DNA from: Alphaproteobacteria bacterium
GTDB lineage: Bacteria; Pseudomonadota; Alphaproteobacteria; Rhizobiales; Amorphaceae
Reading direction: 5' to 3'
Assembly (NCBI GenBank): GCA_030431335.1
Contig: JAUIJH010000026.1
Coordinates: 1 to 43,392, forward strand
Length of the DNA: 43,392 bases
Shown here: positions 16,685 through 24,836 of the stretch, piece by piece
Layout of the letters: the number at the start of each line of letters is the position of its first letter
How positions within the stretch are numbered: position 1 is the first letter of the stretch
Notes under the pieces: generated by a model
The model's database searches: none
Told to the model about the DNA's origin: nothing
Seen by the model: the letters and a program-made list of their open reading frames with translations, nothing else
Translations under genes and position numbers: made by a program

Positions 16685-18073
16685 TCAGGGCGTGCAGCGT
16701 TGTTCCAGGAACGCGGCGATCGACAGGAGGCGGGCCTCCGAATGCGGCGGGCCCACCACCTGGAGCGCGCGCGGCAGCCCGCTCGCGTCACGCCCGAGCG
16801 GGACGCTGACGGCCGGGCAGCCGAGGACCGACCACACGTAGGTGATGGCGATCCAGTGGACGTAGGTGGGGCACGGCACGCCGTCGATCACGTTCGGCCA
16901 GGCCTGCTCGACCGGGAAGGCTGGCACCTGGGTGACGGGGCAGATCAGCACGTCGTGGTGGGCGAAGAAGGCGAGCACGGTACGGTGGAGGGCGGCGCGA
17001 GCGCGCATCGCCTCGGCGATCTCCGGTCCGGTGAGGGCGAGGCCGCGGGTGATGTCGCCGGCCACCTCCGCCGTGAAGTCGGCGGCGCGCGCGGGCCATA
17101 GCGGACCCCAGCTCGCGGCGTAGGAGAGGCCGCGCAGGACGTCGATGATGCCCTGCGCCGGGGCAAGGTCGGGCGTGGCGGGCTCGGCGGCGAGACCGGC
17201 GGTGAGCGCCTCGAAGGCGGCGCGGATCTTGGGGTCGACCGGAAAAACCCCGAGGTCGGGCGAGACCGCGGCGCGGCGGGGCGCCGTGGGGGAAAGCGCC
17301 GCCGCAAGGTAGGATCCCGCGCGCGGACGCGACAGGAAATCGGTCGGCGTCTCGCCGGTCATCATGTCGAGCATCAGGGCAAGGTCGGCGATGTCGCGCG
17401 CCATCGGCCCTTCGACGAAGATGGTGTCGAAGGGATCGGAGAGCGGCTTGCGGGGGACGAGGCCGGGCGTCGGGCGCAGCCCCGCCACGCCGCAAAAGGC
17501 TGCCGGCGTGCGCAAACTGCCGCCGACGTCGTTGCCGTGCGCGAGGGCGATGGCGCCCGCGGCAAGCGCAGCGGCCGAGCCGCCGGAGGAGCCGCCGGCG
17601 GTAAGGCGCGGATCGTGCGGATTGCGCGTCGCCCCGAAGAGGACGTTGGTGGTGTTGGCGCCGCCGAGCTCCGACAGGTTGGTCTTGCCGAGCGCGATGG
17701 CCCCGTTCCGCTCCAGGAGCGCGATGGCGGGGCTCGACACCGCGGGCAGGGCGGCCCCGGCGGTGATGGGGCTGCCGCCGCTCGTCGGCACACCCGCGAC
17801 GTCGGCGTTGTCCTTCACCCCCAGCGGCAGGCCGTGCAGCGGCGGATAGGGGGTGCCGCGCGCGTGCGCCTCCATCAGCGCGCGCGCGGCGGCGCGGGCC
17901 CGCTCGAAGGCGCGCACCGGCATCGCGTTGATGACGGGGTCGACGGCCTCGGTGCGGGCGATGGCGGCGTCGACCACGTCGAGCGGGGAGCGGTGGCCGG
18001 CGGCGATCTCGGCGATGAGGGCGCGGGCGCTCGGCTCGGGCCGGCAAAGGGCCGGGCGGTCTTCGATGCTCAC
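16685..18073 (-). CDS. Amidase-signature family hydrolase
   Basis: 462 residues of the Ser-cisSer-Lys amidase family. Lys87 (GLPLGVKDNADV), the cis-Ser in TAGGSSGGSAA (158-168) and nucleophile Ser186 (GNDVGGSLRTPA) are all present. It hydrolyses a C-N amide bond; the substrate is open. The GTG start at 18073 overlaps the lacI-family stop (GTGA), so it is second in a lacI-amidase operon, divergent from a peptide-type ABC importer. This suggests that the imported solute is an amide, peptide or opine-like compound cleaved by this enzyme. The usual GTD before GGS reads GND, a mild change. Confidence 0.92.
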   Translation of the reverse strand: MSIEDRPALCRPEPSARALIAEIAAGHRSPLDVVDAAIARTEAVDPVINAMPVRAFERARAAARALMEAHARGTPYPPLHGLPLGVKDNADVAGVPTSGGSPITAGAALPAVSSPAIALLERNGAIALGKTNLSELGGANTTNVLFGATRNPHDPRLTAGGSSGGSAAALAAGAIALAHGNDVGGSLRTPAAFCGVAGLRPTPGLVPRKPLSDPFDTIFVEGPMARDIADLALMLDMMTGETPTDFLSRPRAGSYLAAALSPTAPRRAAVSPDLGVFPVDPKIRAAFEALTAGLAAEPATPDLAPAQGIIDVLRGLSYAASWGPLWPARAADFTAEVAGDITRGLALTGPEIAEAMRARAALHRTVLAFFAHHDVLICPVTQVPAFPVEQAWPNVIDGVPCPTYVHWIAITYVWSVLGCPAVSVPLGRDASGLPRALQVVGPPHSEARLLSIAAFLEQRCTP

Positions 18074-19110
18074 GCGGCGGCCTCCACCGGTCCCGTCGAG
18101 CCGCGTTCCAGGAGGTACGGCTTCAGGACGATGGCGGTGTGCTCGCCCGCCTCGGCCGCCTCGGGCGCCGCGATGCGGCCGAGAAGCGTCGTGACGGCGG
18201 CGTCGGCGATCGCCTCGGTGGGCTGCATCACCACCGTGAGGCCGGGCCGCATGATGCGGGCCCACGGCAGGTCGTCGATGGTGATGACGGAGATTTCGCG
18301 CGGCACCTCGATGGCTGTTTCGGCGATGGCGCCGAGGAGGCCGAGCGCCAGGTGGTTGTTGGTGGCGAAGATGGCGGTGGGCCGCTCGGGCGAGGCGAGC
18401 AGGCGATGCGCGGCGGCCCGGGCGGCGGCCTCGTCGAAGGCGTCCTTTTCGAGGAAGCGCGCCTCGATGGGGGCGCCGGCGGCGGCGAAGGCATCGCGAA
18501 ACCCGTCGAGCCGGTGGCGGGCGATCTGGTGTTCGGGCGAGCCCATGATGAGGCCGACCCGGCGGTGTCCGAGCGCCAGGAGATGCTCGGCCGCGAGGCG
18601 TCCGGCGAGGGTGTTGTCGATGGTGACCGAATCGGTTTCCAGGCCATCGAGCAGGCGGTCGACCAGCAGGCGCGGCATCGTCAGGTTGGAGAGGACCCCG
18701 ACGCGGCCCGGCCAGTTCTGCCGCGTCGGCATCAGCACGATGCCGTCGACGCGCTGCGACAGGAGCATCTGCAGATTGCGCTTTTCGCGCTCGGCGTTCT
18801 CGCCGCTGTTGCACAGGATGACGGAGTAGCCCGCCGCGCTCGCCAGCCGCTCGATGGTCTCCACCAGGTGGAGGAAGAACGGGTTGGTGAGGTCGGCGAC
18901 GAGGAGCCCCAGGATGCGCGTCGCCCCGCTCCGGAGGCTGCGCGCGGAGGCGTGCGGCGCATAGCCGAGGCTCTCGGCGGCCGACTGGACGCGCACCTTG
19001 AGCGGCTCGCTGACCTTGCCGCTGCCGTTCAGCGCCTTCGACACCGTCGCCACCGAGACGCCGGCAAGCCGCGCCACTTCGCGGATCGTGGGCAGGCCAG
19101 TCGCCGCCAT
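18070..19110 (-). CDS. LacI-family transcriptional repressor
   Basis: 346 residues. N-terminal LacI helix-turn-helix and hinge at about 7-60 (TIREVARLAGVSVATVSKAL, NGSGKVS), followed by a periplasmic-binding-protein-like effector domain (ILGLLVADLTNPFF, VDGIVLMPTR, GHRRVGLIMG, PTAIFATNNHLALGLL). It lies divergent from the ABC importer and directly upstream of the amidase. Two AAACGTTT-type palindromes flank the shared region (19125-19136, 19257-19269), typical LacI-family operators centred on CG. It probably represses both directions until the imported ligand is present. Confidence 0.94.
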   Translation of the reverse strand: MAATGLPTIREVARLAGVSVATVSKALNGSGKVSEPLKVRVQSAAESLGYAPHASARSLRSGATRILGLLVADLTNPFFLHLVETIERLASAAGYSVILCNSGENAEREKRNLQMLLSQRVDGIVLMPTRQNWPGRVGVLSNLTMPRLLVDRLLDGLETDSVTIDNTLAGRLAAEHLLALGHRRVGLIMGSPEHQIARHRLDGFRDAFAAAGAPIEARFLEKDAFDEAAARAAAHRLLASPERPTAIFATNNHLALGLLGAIAETAIEVPREISVITIDDLPWARIMRPGLTVVMQPTEAIADAAVTTLLGRIAAPEAAEAGEHTAIVLKPYLLERGSTGPVEAAA

Positions 19111-19124
19111 TTCCCCCTCCTTAG

Positions 19125-19136
19125 AAAAACGTTTTT
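19125..19136. promoter_or_regulatory. LacI-family operator 1
   Basis: Perfect 12-bp palindrome AAAAACGTTTTT centred on CG, 15 bp upstream of the lacI-family start. LacI-family sites are commonly A/T arms around a central CG. It is placed for autorepression of the regulator-amidase operon. Confidence 0.6.
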
Positions 19137-19176
19137 TAGAACCTATGCGTCACCACCGGCGGCGGCAAGCGCTTTG

Positions 19177-19210
19177 TTGAACCATAGTGTTTGCGGTGAA
19201 ATTATCACCG
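19177..19210 (+). promoter_or_regulatory. Candidate promoter with overlapping inverted repeat, ABC importer operon
   Basis: TTGAAC (19177-19182), a 17-bp spacer and AATTAT (19200-19205) form a moderate sigma-70-type promoter. A perfect inverted repeat CGGTGA-AATTA-TCACCG (19194-19210) covers the -10 element. Its sequence differs from the LacI-type sites, so a second regulator is possible. Confidence 0.4.
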
Positions 19211-19256
19211 TTTCAGAATCGACGTTGCAAGTTTCAGCGAAATGAGCTTGAGTAAG

Positions 19257-19269
19257 AAAAAACGTTTAA
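19257..19269. promoter_or_regulatory. LacI-family operator 2
   Basis: AAAAAACGTTTAA, with a perfect AAACGTTT core (19260-19267), downstream of the candidate promoter and about 80 bp before the first permease gene. Its centre is 133 bp from that of operator 1, so a repression loop or a roadblock is possible. Confidence 0.5.
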
Positions 19270-19344
19270 CAGGTTCGGGAGGCGAGCGGTGGCGGCAGAC
19301 GCAGGCACGATTGGTCGGACGGCGTGGCGCGAGAGGGCGCCGCG

Positions 19345-20286
19345 ATGATCGGCTACATCGCCGGCCGCGTCGTGGCGGCGATCCCGATCCTCTTCGCGGT
19401 GGCCGTGTTCGTTTTCCTGCTGCTCGCGCTGGCGCCCGGCGATCCGGCGGCGATCATCGCCGGCGACTTCGCCACCGCCGACCAGGTGGAGGCCATCCGC
19501 CAGAAGCTCGACCTCGACCGGCCGATCCCGGAGCGCTTCGTCGCCTGGGCCGGCCGCCTCCTGTCGGGCGATTTCGGCGCCTCGCTCTTTTCCGGCATTC
19601 CCGTCGCCCACCTCGTCGCGCAGCGCATCGAGCCGACGCTGGTGCTGGCGCTGATGACCATCGTCATCGCGGTGGGGGTGGCGGTGCCGCTCGGCCTCGT
19701 GTCGGCGTACCGGCCGACGGGGCTGGTCGCGCGCCTCACCATGGCCGGCGCGGTGCTGGGCTTCTCGCTGCCGGTCTTCGTGTTCGCGTTCGGGCTCGTC
19801 TACGTCTTCGCGCTGGGGCTCGGGTGGTTCCCGGTGCAAGGCTACGTGCCGCTCAAGGAGAGCTGGCTCGGCGCGCTCCACTCGCTGACGCTGCCGGCGA
19901 TCTCGCTGTCGATGCTCTATATCGCGCTGATCGCACGGGTCACCCGCGCCGCCGTGCTGGAAGTGCTGCGCGAGGACTTCGTGCGCACCGCCCACGCCAA
20001 GGGCCTGGCCGTCCGCAAGATCCTGTCGCGCCACGTCCTGAAGAATGCGGCGGTGCCGATCGTCACGATCATCGGCATCGGCTTCGCGGCGCTGCTGGGC
20101 GGCGTGGTGGTGACGGAGACGGTGTTTTCCATTCCGGGGCTGGGGCGGCTGACGGCCGATTCGATCCTGCGGCGCGACTATCCGGTGGTGCAGGCGCTGA
20201 TCCTGCTCTTTTCGGCGGTCTATATCGTCGTCAATCTCGGGGTCGACATCGTCTATGCGCTGATCGACCCGAGGATCCGGTACTGA
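19345..20286 (+). CDS. ABC transporter permease, DppB/OppB type
   Basis: 313 residues with six membrane segments. The first is at about residues 5-28 (GRVVAAIPILFAVAVFVFLL), followed by the long periplasmic loop typical of DppB (ALAPGDPAAIIAGDFATADQ). The EAA-type loop contacting the ATPase is VRTAHAKGLAVRKILSRHVL, then PGLGRL and a final helix ending DPRIRY. The ATG at 19345 is preferred over GTG 19324. First of five overlapping genes for a dipeptide/oligopeptide/nickel-type importer. Its stop overlaps the next start. Confidence 0.93.
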   Translation: MIGYIAGRVVAAIPILFAVAVFVFLLLALAPGDPAAIIAGDFATADQVEAIRQKLDLDRPIPERFVAWAGRLLSGDFGASLFSGIPVAHLVAQRIEPTLVLALMTIVIAVGVAVPLGLVSAYRPTGLVARLTMAGAVLGFSLPVFVFAFGLVYVFALGLGWFPVQGYVPLKESWLGALHSLTLPAISLSMLYIALIARVTRAAVLEVLREDFVRTAHAKGLAVRKILSRHVLKNAAVPIVTIIGIGFAALLGGVVVTETVFSIPGLGRLTADSILRRDYPVVQALILLFSAVYIVVNLGVDIVYALIDPRIRY

Positions 20287-21194
20287 TGGCGCGGGTCATG
20301 GCATCCGCGCCCGCCGATGCGGTCGACGCGCCGGCCCGGCCGAGCGGGCTCAGGCGCTTCGGCCGCGCGCTGCGCACCCATCCGGTGCTGGGGGTCAGCC
20401 TCGTCGTGCTGACGGTGTTCTCGGCCGTCGCCGTGGCGGCGCCCTGGCTCACGGTCGACCCCGCGACGCTCAATCCCATCGCGCGGCTGAAGCCGCCGAC
20501 CGAGGCGCACCTCTTCGGCTCCGATCAGATCGGCCGCTCGGTGCTGGCGCGCACCGTGTGGGGCGCGCGCGTGTCGCTCGGCATCGGCGTGATGGTGGCG
20601 CTGGTGACGACGGTGCTCGGCGTCGCCATCGGCGTGGCGGCGGGGTATTTCCGCGCGCTCGACACCCTCGTGATGCGCTCGATGGATGCGGTGATGGCGG
20701 TGCCGGCGATCCTCCTCGCCATCGCGCTCGTCGCCATCGTCGGCGCCTCGCCGGCGGTGCTGGTCGCGGCGATCAGCGTGCCGGAGATCCCGCGGATGGC
20801 GCGGATGGTGCGCGCCAGCGTCCTCGTCATGCGTGGGCAGCCCTTCGTGGAGGCCGCCATCACCTGCGGCGCACGGGTGCGCACCGTCCTGTGGCGGCAC
20901 ATCCTGCCGGGCGCGGCCGGGCCGATCCTGGTGCAGGCGACCTACGTGTTCGCCTCGGCGATGATCCTCGAAGCGATCCTCTCCTTCCTCGGCGCCGGCA
21001 CGCCGCCCGATGTGCCGAGCTGGGGCAACATGATGGCCGAGGGCCGGCAGTTCCTGCAGATCGCGCCGTGGATCCTCGCCTTTCCGGCGGTGTGCCTGTC
21101 GGTGGTGGTGCTCTCGGTCAACCTGATGGGCGACGCGCTGCGCGACATGCTCGACCCCAGCCTTGCGCGCACCACCACGGAGGGCGCCGCATGA
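20286..21194 (+). CDS. ABC transporter permease, DppC/OppC type
   Basis: 302 residues. The N-terminal DppC-type segment ([20 protein letters not shown]) is followed by a long periplasmic loop with the hallmark [24 protein letters not shown] (split over about 78-101). The EAA loop is [20 protein letters not shown], and it ends [15 protein letters not shown]. It pairs with the preceding permease to form the channel. The start overlaps the previous stop (TGATG), and its own stop overlaps the ATPase start (ATGA), so expression is coupled. Confidence 0.94.
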   Translation: MARVMASAPADAVDAPARPSGLRRFGRALRTHPVLGVSLVVLTVFSAVAVAAPWLTVDPATLNPIARLKPPTEAHLFGSDQIGRSVLARTVWGARVSLGIGVMVALVTTVLGVAIGVAAGYFRALDTLVMRSMDAVMAVPAILLAIALVAIVGASPAVLVAAISVPEIPRMARMVRASVLVMRGQPFVEAAITCGARVRTVLWRHILPGAAGPILVQATYVFASAMILEAILSFLGAGTPPDVPSWGNMMAEGRQFLQIAPWILAFPAVCLSVVVLSVNLMGDALRDMLDPSLARTTTEGAA

Positions 21195-22183
21195 GCCCGC
21201 TCCTCGACGTCCAGAACCTCACCGTCTCGCTGAAGACGCCGCGCGGCCCGGTCGAGCTCGTCAGCGACCTCTCCTTCTCCATCGCGGCGGGCGAGACGCT
21301 CTGCCTCGTGGGCGAATCGGGCTGCGGCAAGAGCCTCACGGCGCTTTCCATCATCGGACTCCTCGACCGGCGCGCGATGTCCGTCACCGGCGGGCGCATC
21401 CTCTTCGAGGGCCGCGACCTGCTGACGCTCGGCGAGGAGGCGATGCGCGGCCTGCGCGGCGACCGCATCGCGATGATCTTCCAGGAGCCGATGACCTCGC
21501 TCAACCCGGTCCAGACCATCGGCGAGCAGATCTCCGAAGCCATCGTCGAGCATCGCCGCGTGGCGCACGAGGCGGCGGCACGCCAGGCCGTCGAGCTCCT
21601 CGACCTCGTGCGCATCCCGGACGCGAAGCGGCGGGCGCGGCAGTACCCGCATCAGCTCTCGGGCGGCATGCGGCAGCGCGTGATGATCGCGATGGCGCTG
21701 GCGCTGAGGCCCGCGCTCCTCATCGCCGACGAGCCGACGACCGCGCTCGACGTCACCATCCAGGCGCAGGTGCTGGCGCTGATCGACGACCTCCGGCACG
21801 AGTTCGGCACCTCGGTCCTCCTCATCACCCACGACCTCGGCGTGGTGGCGGAGACGGCCGACCGCGTCCTCGTCCTTTATGCGGGGCGCGCCGCCGAGGA
21901 GGCAGGCGTCGAGGCGCTGTTCGATGCGCCGCGCCATCCCTATACGCGCGGGCTGCTCGGGGCGATCCGGCAGCTTCTGTCGCTTCAGGGCGGCGACCGC
22001 CTCGCCGAGATCCCCGGCAACGTGCCCGGCCCCGGCGAGCGCACCACCGGCTGCGCCTTCCGCGACCGCTGCGCCCACCGCATGGCGCGCTGCGCCGCGA
22101 TCCGCCCCGAGCTGACGCGCGGGCCGGACGGCCACGGCGCCGCCTGCCTGCTCGACGGTCCGCTCCTGGAGGTGATGCCGTGA
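21191..22183 (+). CDS. ABC transporter ATPase, DppD/OppD type
   Basis: 330 residues. Walker A GESGCGKS (41-48), Q-loop [10 protein letters not shown] (97-106), signature LSGGMRQR (156-163), Walker B LLIADEP with Asp180-Glu181, and switch THDLGVV. The C-terminal oligopeptide-transporter extension with its cysteine motif ([15 protein letters not shown]) is complete. Some family members bind an Fe-S cluster there. Length is normal. Coupled by ATGA to the permease and by GTGA to the second ATPase. Confidence 0.95.
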   Translation: MSPLLDVQNLTVSLKTPRGPVELVSDLSFSIAAGETLCLVGESGCGKSLTALSIIGLLDRRAMSVTGGRILFEGRDLLTLGEEAMRGLRGDRIAMIFQEPMTSLNPVQTIGEQISEAIVEHRRVAHEAAARQAVELLDLVRIPDAKRRARQYPHQLSGGMRQRVMIAMALALRPALLIADEPTTALDVTIQAQVLALIDDLRHEFGTSVLLITHDLGVVAETADRVLVLYAGRAAEEAGVEALFDAPRHPYTRGLLGAIRQLLSLQGGDRLAEIPGNVPGPGERTTGCAFRDRCAHRMARCAAIRPELTRGPDGHGAACLLDGPLLEVMP

Positions 22184-23205
22184 CCGCCGCCGCCCTCGAA
22201 GCCCGCGACCTCGCGAAGACCTTCGTCGCCAAGAAAGGCCCGCTGGGCGTCTTCGGCCGGCACGAGGTGAAGGCCGTCGACGGGGTGAGCTTTGCCGTGC
22301 CGAAGGGCAAGACCTTCTGCCTCGTCGGCGAATCGGGCTGCGGCAAGACCACCATCGGCCGCATGGCGGTGCGGCTGCTGACGCCGACGGGCGGCTCCAT
22401 CGCGGTGGAGGGCGAGGATATCTCGCGCCTGTCCGGCGAGGCGCTGCGGCAGAAGCGGCGGCGCGTGCAGATGGTGTTCCAGGACCCGTTCGCCTCGCTC
22501 AACCAGCGCTTCAGCGCGGCGGAGATCGTCGCCGAACCGCTCGTCAACTTCGCCATCGGCGATGCGGCGGCGCGGCAGCGGCGGGTGGCCTCGCTGTTCG
22601 ACCAGGTGGGGCTGCCGCGCGCGTTCCTGTCGCGCCTGCCGCACAACATGTCGGGCGGGCAGCGCCAGCGGCTCGGCATCGCGCGGGCGCTGGCGGCGGA
22701 GCCGGCGATCATCGTGGCGGACGAGGCGGTGGCGGCGCTCGACGTCTCGATCCGCTCGCAGATCCTCAACCTTCTCAACGACGTCCAGCGCGAGACGGGG
22801 GTCGCCTACCTCTTCATCTCGCACGACCTGTCGGTGGTGCGCTTCCTCGCCGACGAGGTGGGCGTCATGTACCTCGGCGCCATCGTGGAGCGGGCACCGG
22901 CCGAAACGCTCTTCGCCGCGCCCATCCACCCCTATACGCGGGCGCTGATCGCCTCGATCCCGGTCGCCCATCCGCGCCAGCGGCGGGGCCGGGTCATGCT
23001 GGAGGGCGAGGTGCCGAGCGCCGCCGCCCTCCCTTCGGGCTGCCGCTTCCGCACGCGCTGCCCGCACGCCACCGACATCTGCACCCGCCAGCCGCCGCCC
23101 CTCGAGGAGGTGCGGCCCGGACAGTTCGCCGCCTGCCACCACGCCGCGGCGCTGGCGGCGGGCGACGCATCGAAAGACGAAGACAACAAAGGGAGGATCA
23201 CATGA
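22180..23205 (+). CDS. ABC transporter ATPase, DppF/OppF type
   Basis: 341 residues. Walker A GESGCGKT (50-57), MVFQDPFASLNQR (98-110), signature MSGGQRQR (157-164), and Walker B with Asp181-Glu182 in DEAVAALDVS (the usual Pro after Glu is Ala here). Switch His is in SHDLSVV. The cysteine motif GCRFRTRCPHATDIC is near the C-terminus. It starts with GTG overlapping the previous stop and ends overlapping the binding-protein start (ATGA). Together with the other ATPase it forms the heterodimeric motor. Confidence 0.95.
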   Translation: MTAAALEARDLAKTFVAKKGPLGVFGRHEVKAVDGVSFAVPKGKTFCLVGESGCGKTTIGRMAVRLLTPTGGSIAVEGEDISRLSGEALRQKRRRVQMVFQDPFASLNQRFSAAEIVAEPLVNFAIGDAAARQRRVASLFDQVGLPRAFLSRLPHNMSGGQRQRLGIARALAAEPAIIVADEAVAALDVSIRSQILNLLNDVQRETGVAYLFISHDLSVVRFLADEVGVMYLGAIVERAPAETLFAAPIHPYTRALIASIPVAHPRQRRGRVMLEGEVPSAAALPSGCRFRTRCPHATDICTRQPPPLEEVRPGQFAACHHAAALAAGDASKDEDNKGRIT

Positions 23206-24761
23206 ACAAAAAACTCATTGCCCTGTTGGCGGCGGCCGGCCTCGTGGCTGCCGCATCGCCGGCGCTCGCCGAGAGCGTCCTCAAGGTGCGCCCGTTCGGC
23301 GATCTCAAGCAGATCGATCCGATCATCACCTCGGACTACATGGTCCGCAACCACGGCTACATGATCTACGACACCCTGTTCGCCATGGACGAGAACCTCG
23401 AGATCAAGCCGCAGATGGTCGGCGACTATTCCGTCTCCGACGACGGGCTGACCTACACCTTCACGCTGCGCGACGGGCTCGTCTTCTCCAACGGCGATCC
23501 GGTCACGGCCGCCGACGTCGTCGCCTCGCTGAAGCGCTGGGGCGAGCGCGACGGGCTCGGCCAGCAGCTCGCCTCGCTGACCGAAAGCCTCGCCGCCGAC
23601 GGCGACACGACGGTGGTGCTCACGCTGACCCGGCCTTGGGGCCTCGTCCTCGACGCGCTCGGCAAGCCGAGCTCCAACGTGCCCTTCATCATGCCCGAGG
23701 CCATCGCCTCGACGCCCTCCGACACCGCGATCACCGATCCGACCGGCTCCGGCCCCTTCGTGATGAAGCAGGACGAGTGGGTGCCCGGCTCCAAGGTCGT
23801 CTACGTGAAGAACGACGCCTATGTGCCGCGTGACGAACCGCCGAGTGGCCTCGCGGGCGGCAAGCTCGCCAACGTCGACCGCGTCGAGTGGCACTATATC
23901 CCCGACGCGCAGACCGCGCTCAACGCGCTCCAGGCCGGCGAGATCGACATCTTCGAGGAGGTGCCGCCGGACTTCCTGCCGATCCTGGCGGGCAACCCCG
24001 ATATCCGCACCGAGCCGCAGGATTCGCTCGGCATGCAGATGGTGTTTCGCATGAACACCATCGTGCCGCCGTTCAACAATCCGAAGGTGCGCCAGGCGAT
24101 CGGCCACATGATCGATCAGGAGACCTTCGCGCAGGCCTATGTCAGCGATCCCGCCCTCTATTCGGCCTGCCCGAGCTTCTACATGTGCTCCTCGCCCTAC
24201 TTCACCGATGCGGGCTGGCCCAAGCCGGACCTCGAGAAGGCCAAGGCGCTGATCGCCGAGAGCGGCTATGACGGCACGCCCGTCGTGGTGCTCCACGCGA
24301 CGGAGAGCGGGCCGACCAACACGTTCAGCCTCGTCGCCGAGCAGCTGATGCGCGAGATCGGGCTCAACGTCGAGCCGCAGGCGATGGACTGGGGCACCCT
24401 GACGGGCCGGCGCGCCTCCAAGGAAGAGGTGGGCAACGGCGGCTGGTCGCTCTTCATGTCGGGGCCGACGGGCGCGGACATGATGGACCCGGTGGGCCAT
24501 CTGGCGCTCCGCTCCAACTGCGATCGCGCCTGGTTCGGCTGGCCCTGCGATGACGCGATCGAGGCGATGCGCGCCGAATTCGCCGTCACCACCGACCCGG
24601 AGAAGAAGAAGGCGCTCGCCGAGGAGATCCAGCTGCGCGCGGTGGAGGTCGCCCCCTACTGGCCGGCCGCCCAGCTCTTCCTGGTGCGCGGCATCCGCGA
24701 CGATGTCTCGGGCATCCTCAAGGCCGCGATCCCGGTCTACTGGAACATCTCCGTCGAGTGA
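23202..24761 (+). CDS. ABC transporter substrate-binding protein, family 5 (peptide/opine/nickel type)
   Basis: 519 residues, secreted. Signal peptide about 1-24 (KKLIALLAAAGLVAAASPALA). Family 5 landmarks: MIYDTLFAMDENLEIKPQM, YTFTLRDGLVFSNGDPVTAADV, then GSGPFVM and the C-terminal YWPAAQLFLVRGIRDDV. It delivers a ligand to the four transporter subunits encoded just upstream. Unlike most operons, the binding protein is last. Two Cys pairs (CPSFYMC, about 320-326; CDRAWFGWPC, about 440-449) suggest disulfides or ligand contact. The amidase in the divergent operon hints at an amide or peptide ligand. Confidence 0.93.
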   Translation: MNKKLIALLAAAGLVAAASPALAESVLKVRPFGDLKQIDPIITSDYMVRNHGYMIYDTLFAMDENLEIKPQMVGDYSVSDDGLTYTFTLRDGLVFSNGDPVTAADVVASLKRWGERDGLGQQLASLTESLAADGDTTVVLTLTRPWGLVLDALGKPSSNVPFIMPEAIASTPSDTAITDPTGSGPFVMKQDEWVPGSKVVYVKNDAYVPRDEPPSGLAGGKLANVDRVEWHYIPDAQTALNALQAGEIDIFEEVPPDFLPILAGNPDIRTEPQDSLGMQMVFRMNTIVPPFNNPKVRQAIGHMIDQETFAQAYVSDPALYSACPSFYMCSSPYFTDAGWPKPDLEKAKALIAESGYDGTPVVVLHATESGPTNTFSLVAEQLMREIGLNVEPQAMDWGTLTGRRASKEEVGNGGWSLFMSGPTGADMMDPVGHLALRSNCDRAWFGWPCDDAIEAMRAEFAVTTDPEKKKALAEEIQLRAVEVAPYWPAAQLFLVRGIRDDVSGILKAAIPVYWNISVE

Positions 24762-24765
24762 GACG

Positions 24766-24806
24766 GCGCGGGGCGGGCGGCGGCGAACGACCGCCCCCCG
24801 CCTTTC
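24766..24806. terminator. Probable terminator between convergent operons
   Basis: GC-rich imperfect inverted repeat (GGCGGGCGG with CCGCCCCCCGCC) followed by CTTTCTC, placed 5-45 bp after the binding-protein stop and before the convergent kinase stop at 24837. It may also act in the other direction. Confidence 0.5.
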
Positions 24807-24836
24807 TCACCGACGTTTCGAACGGCCGTGCCGGGC

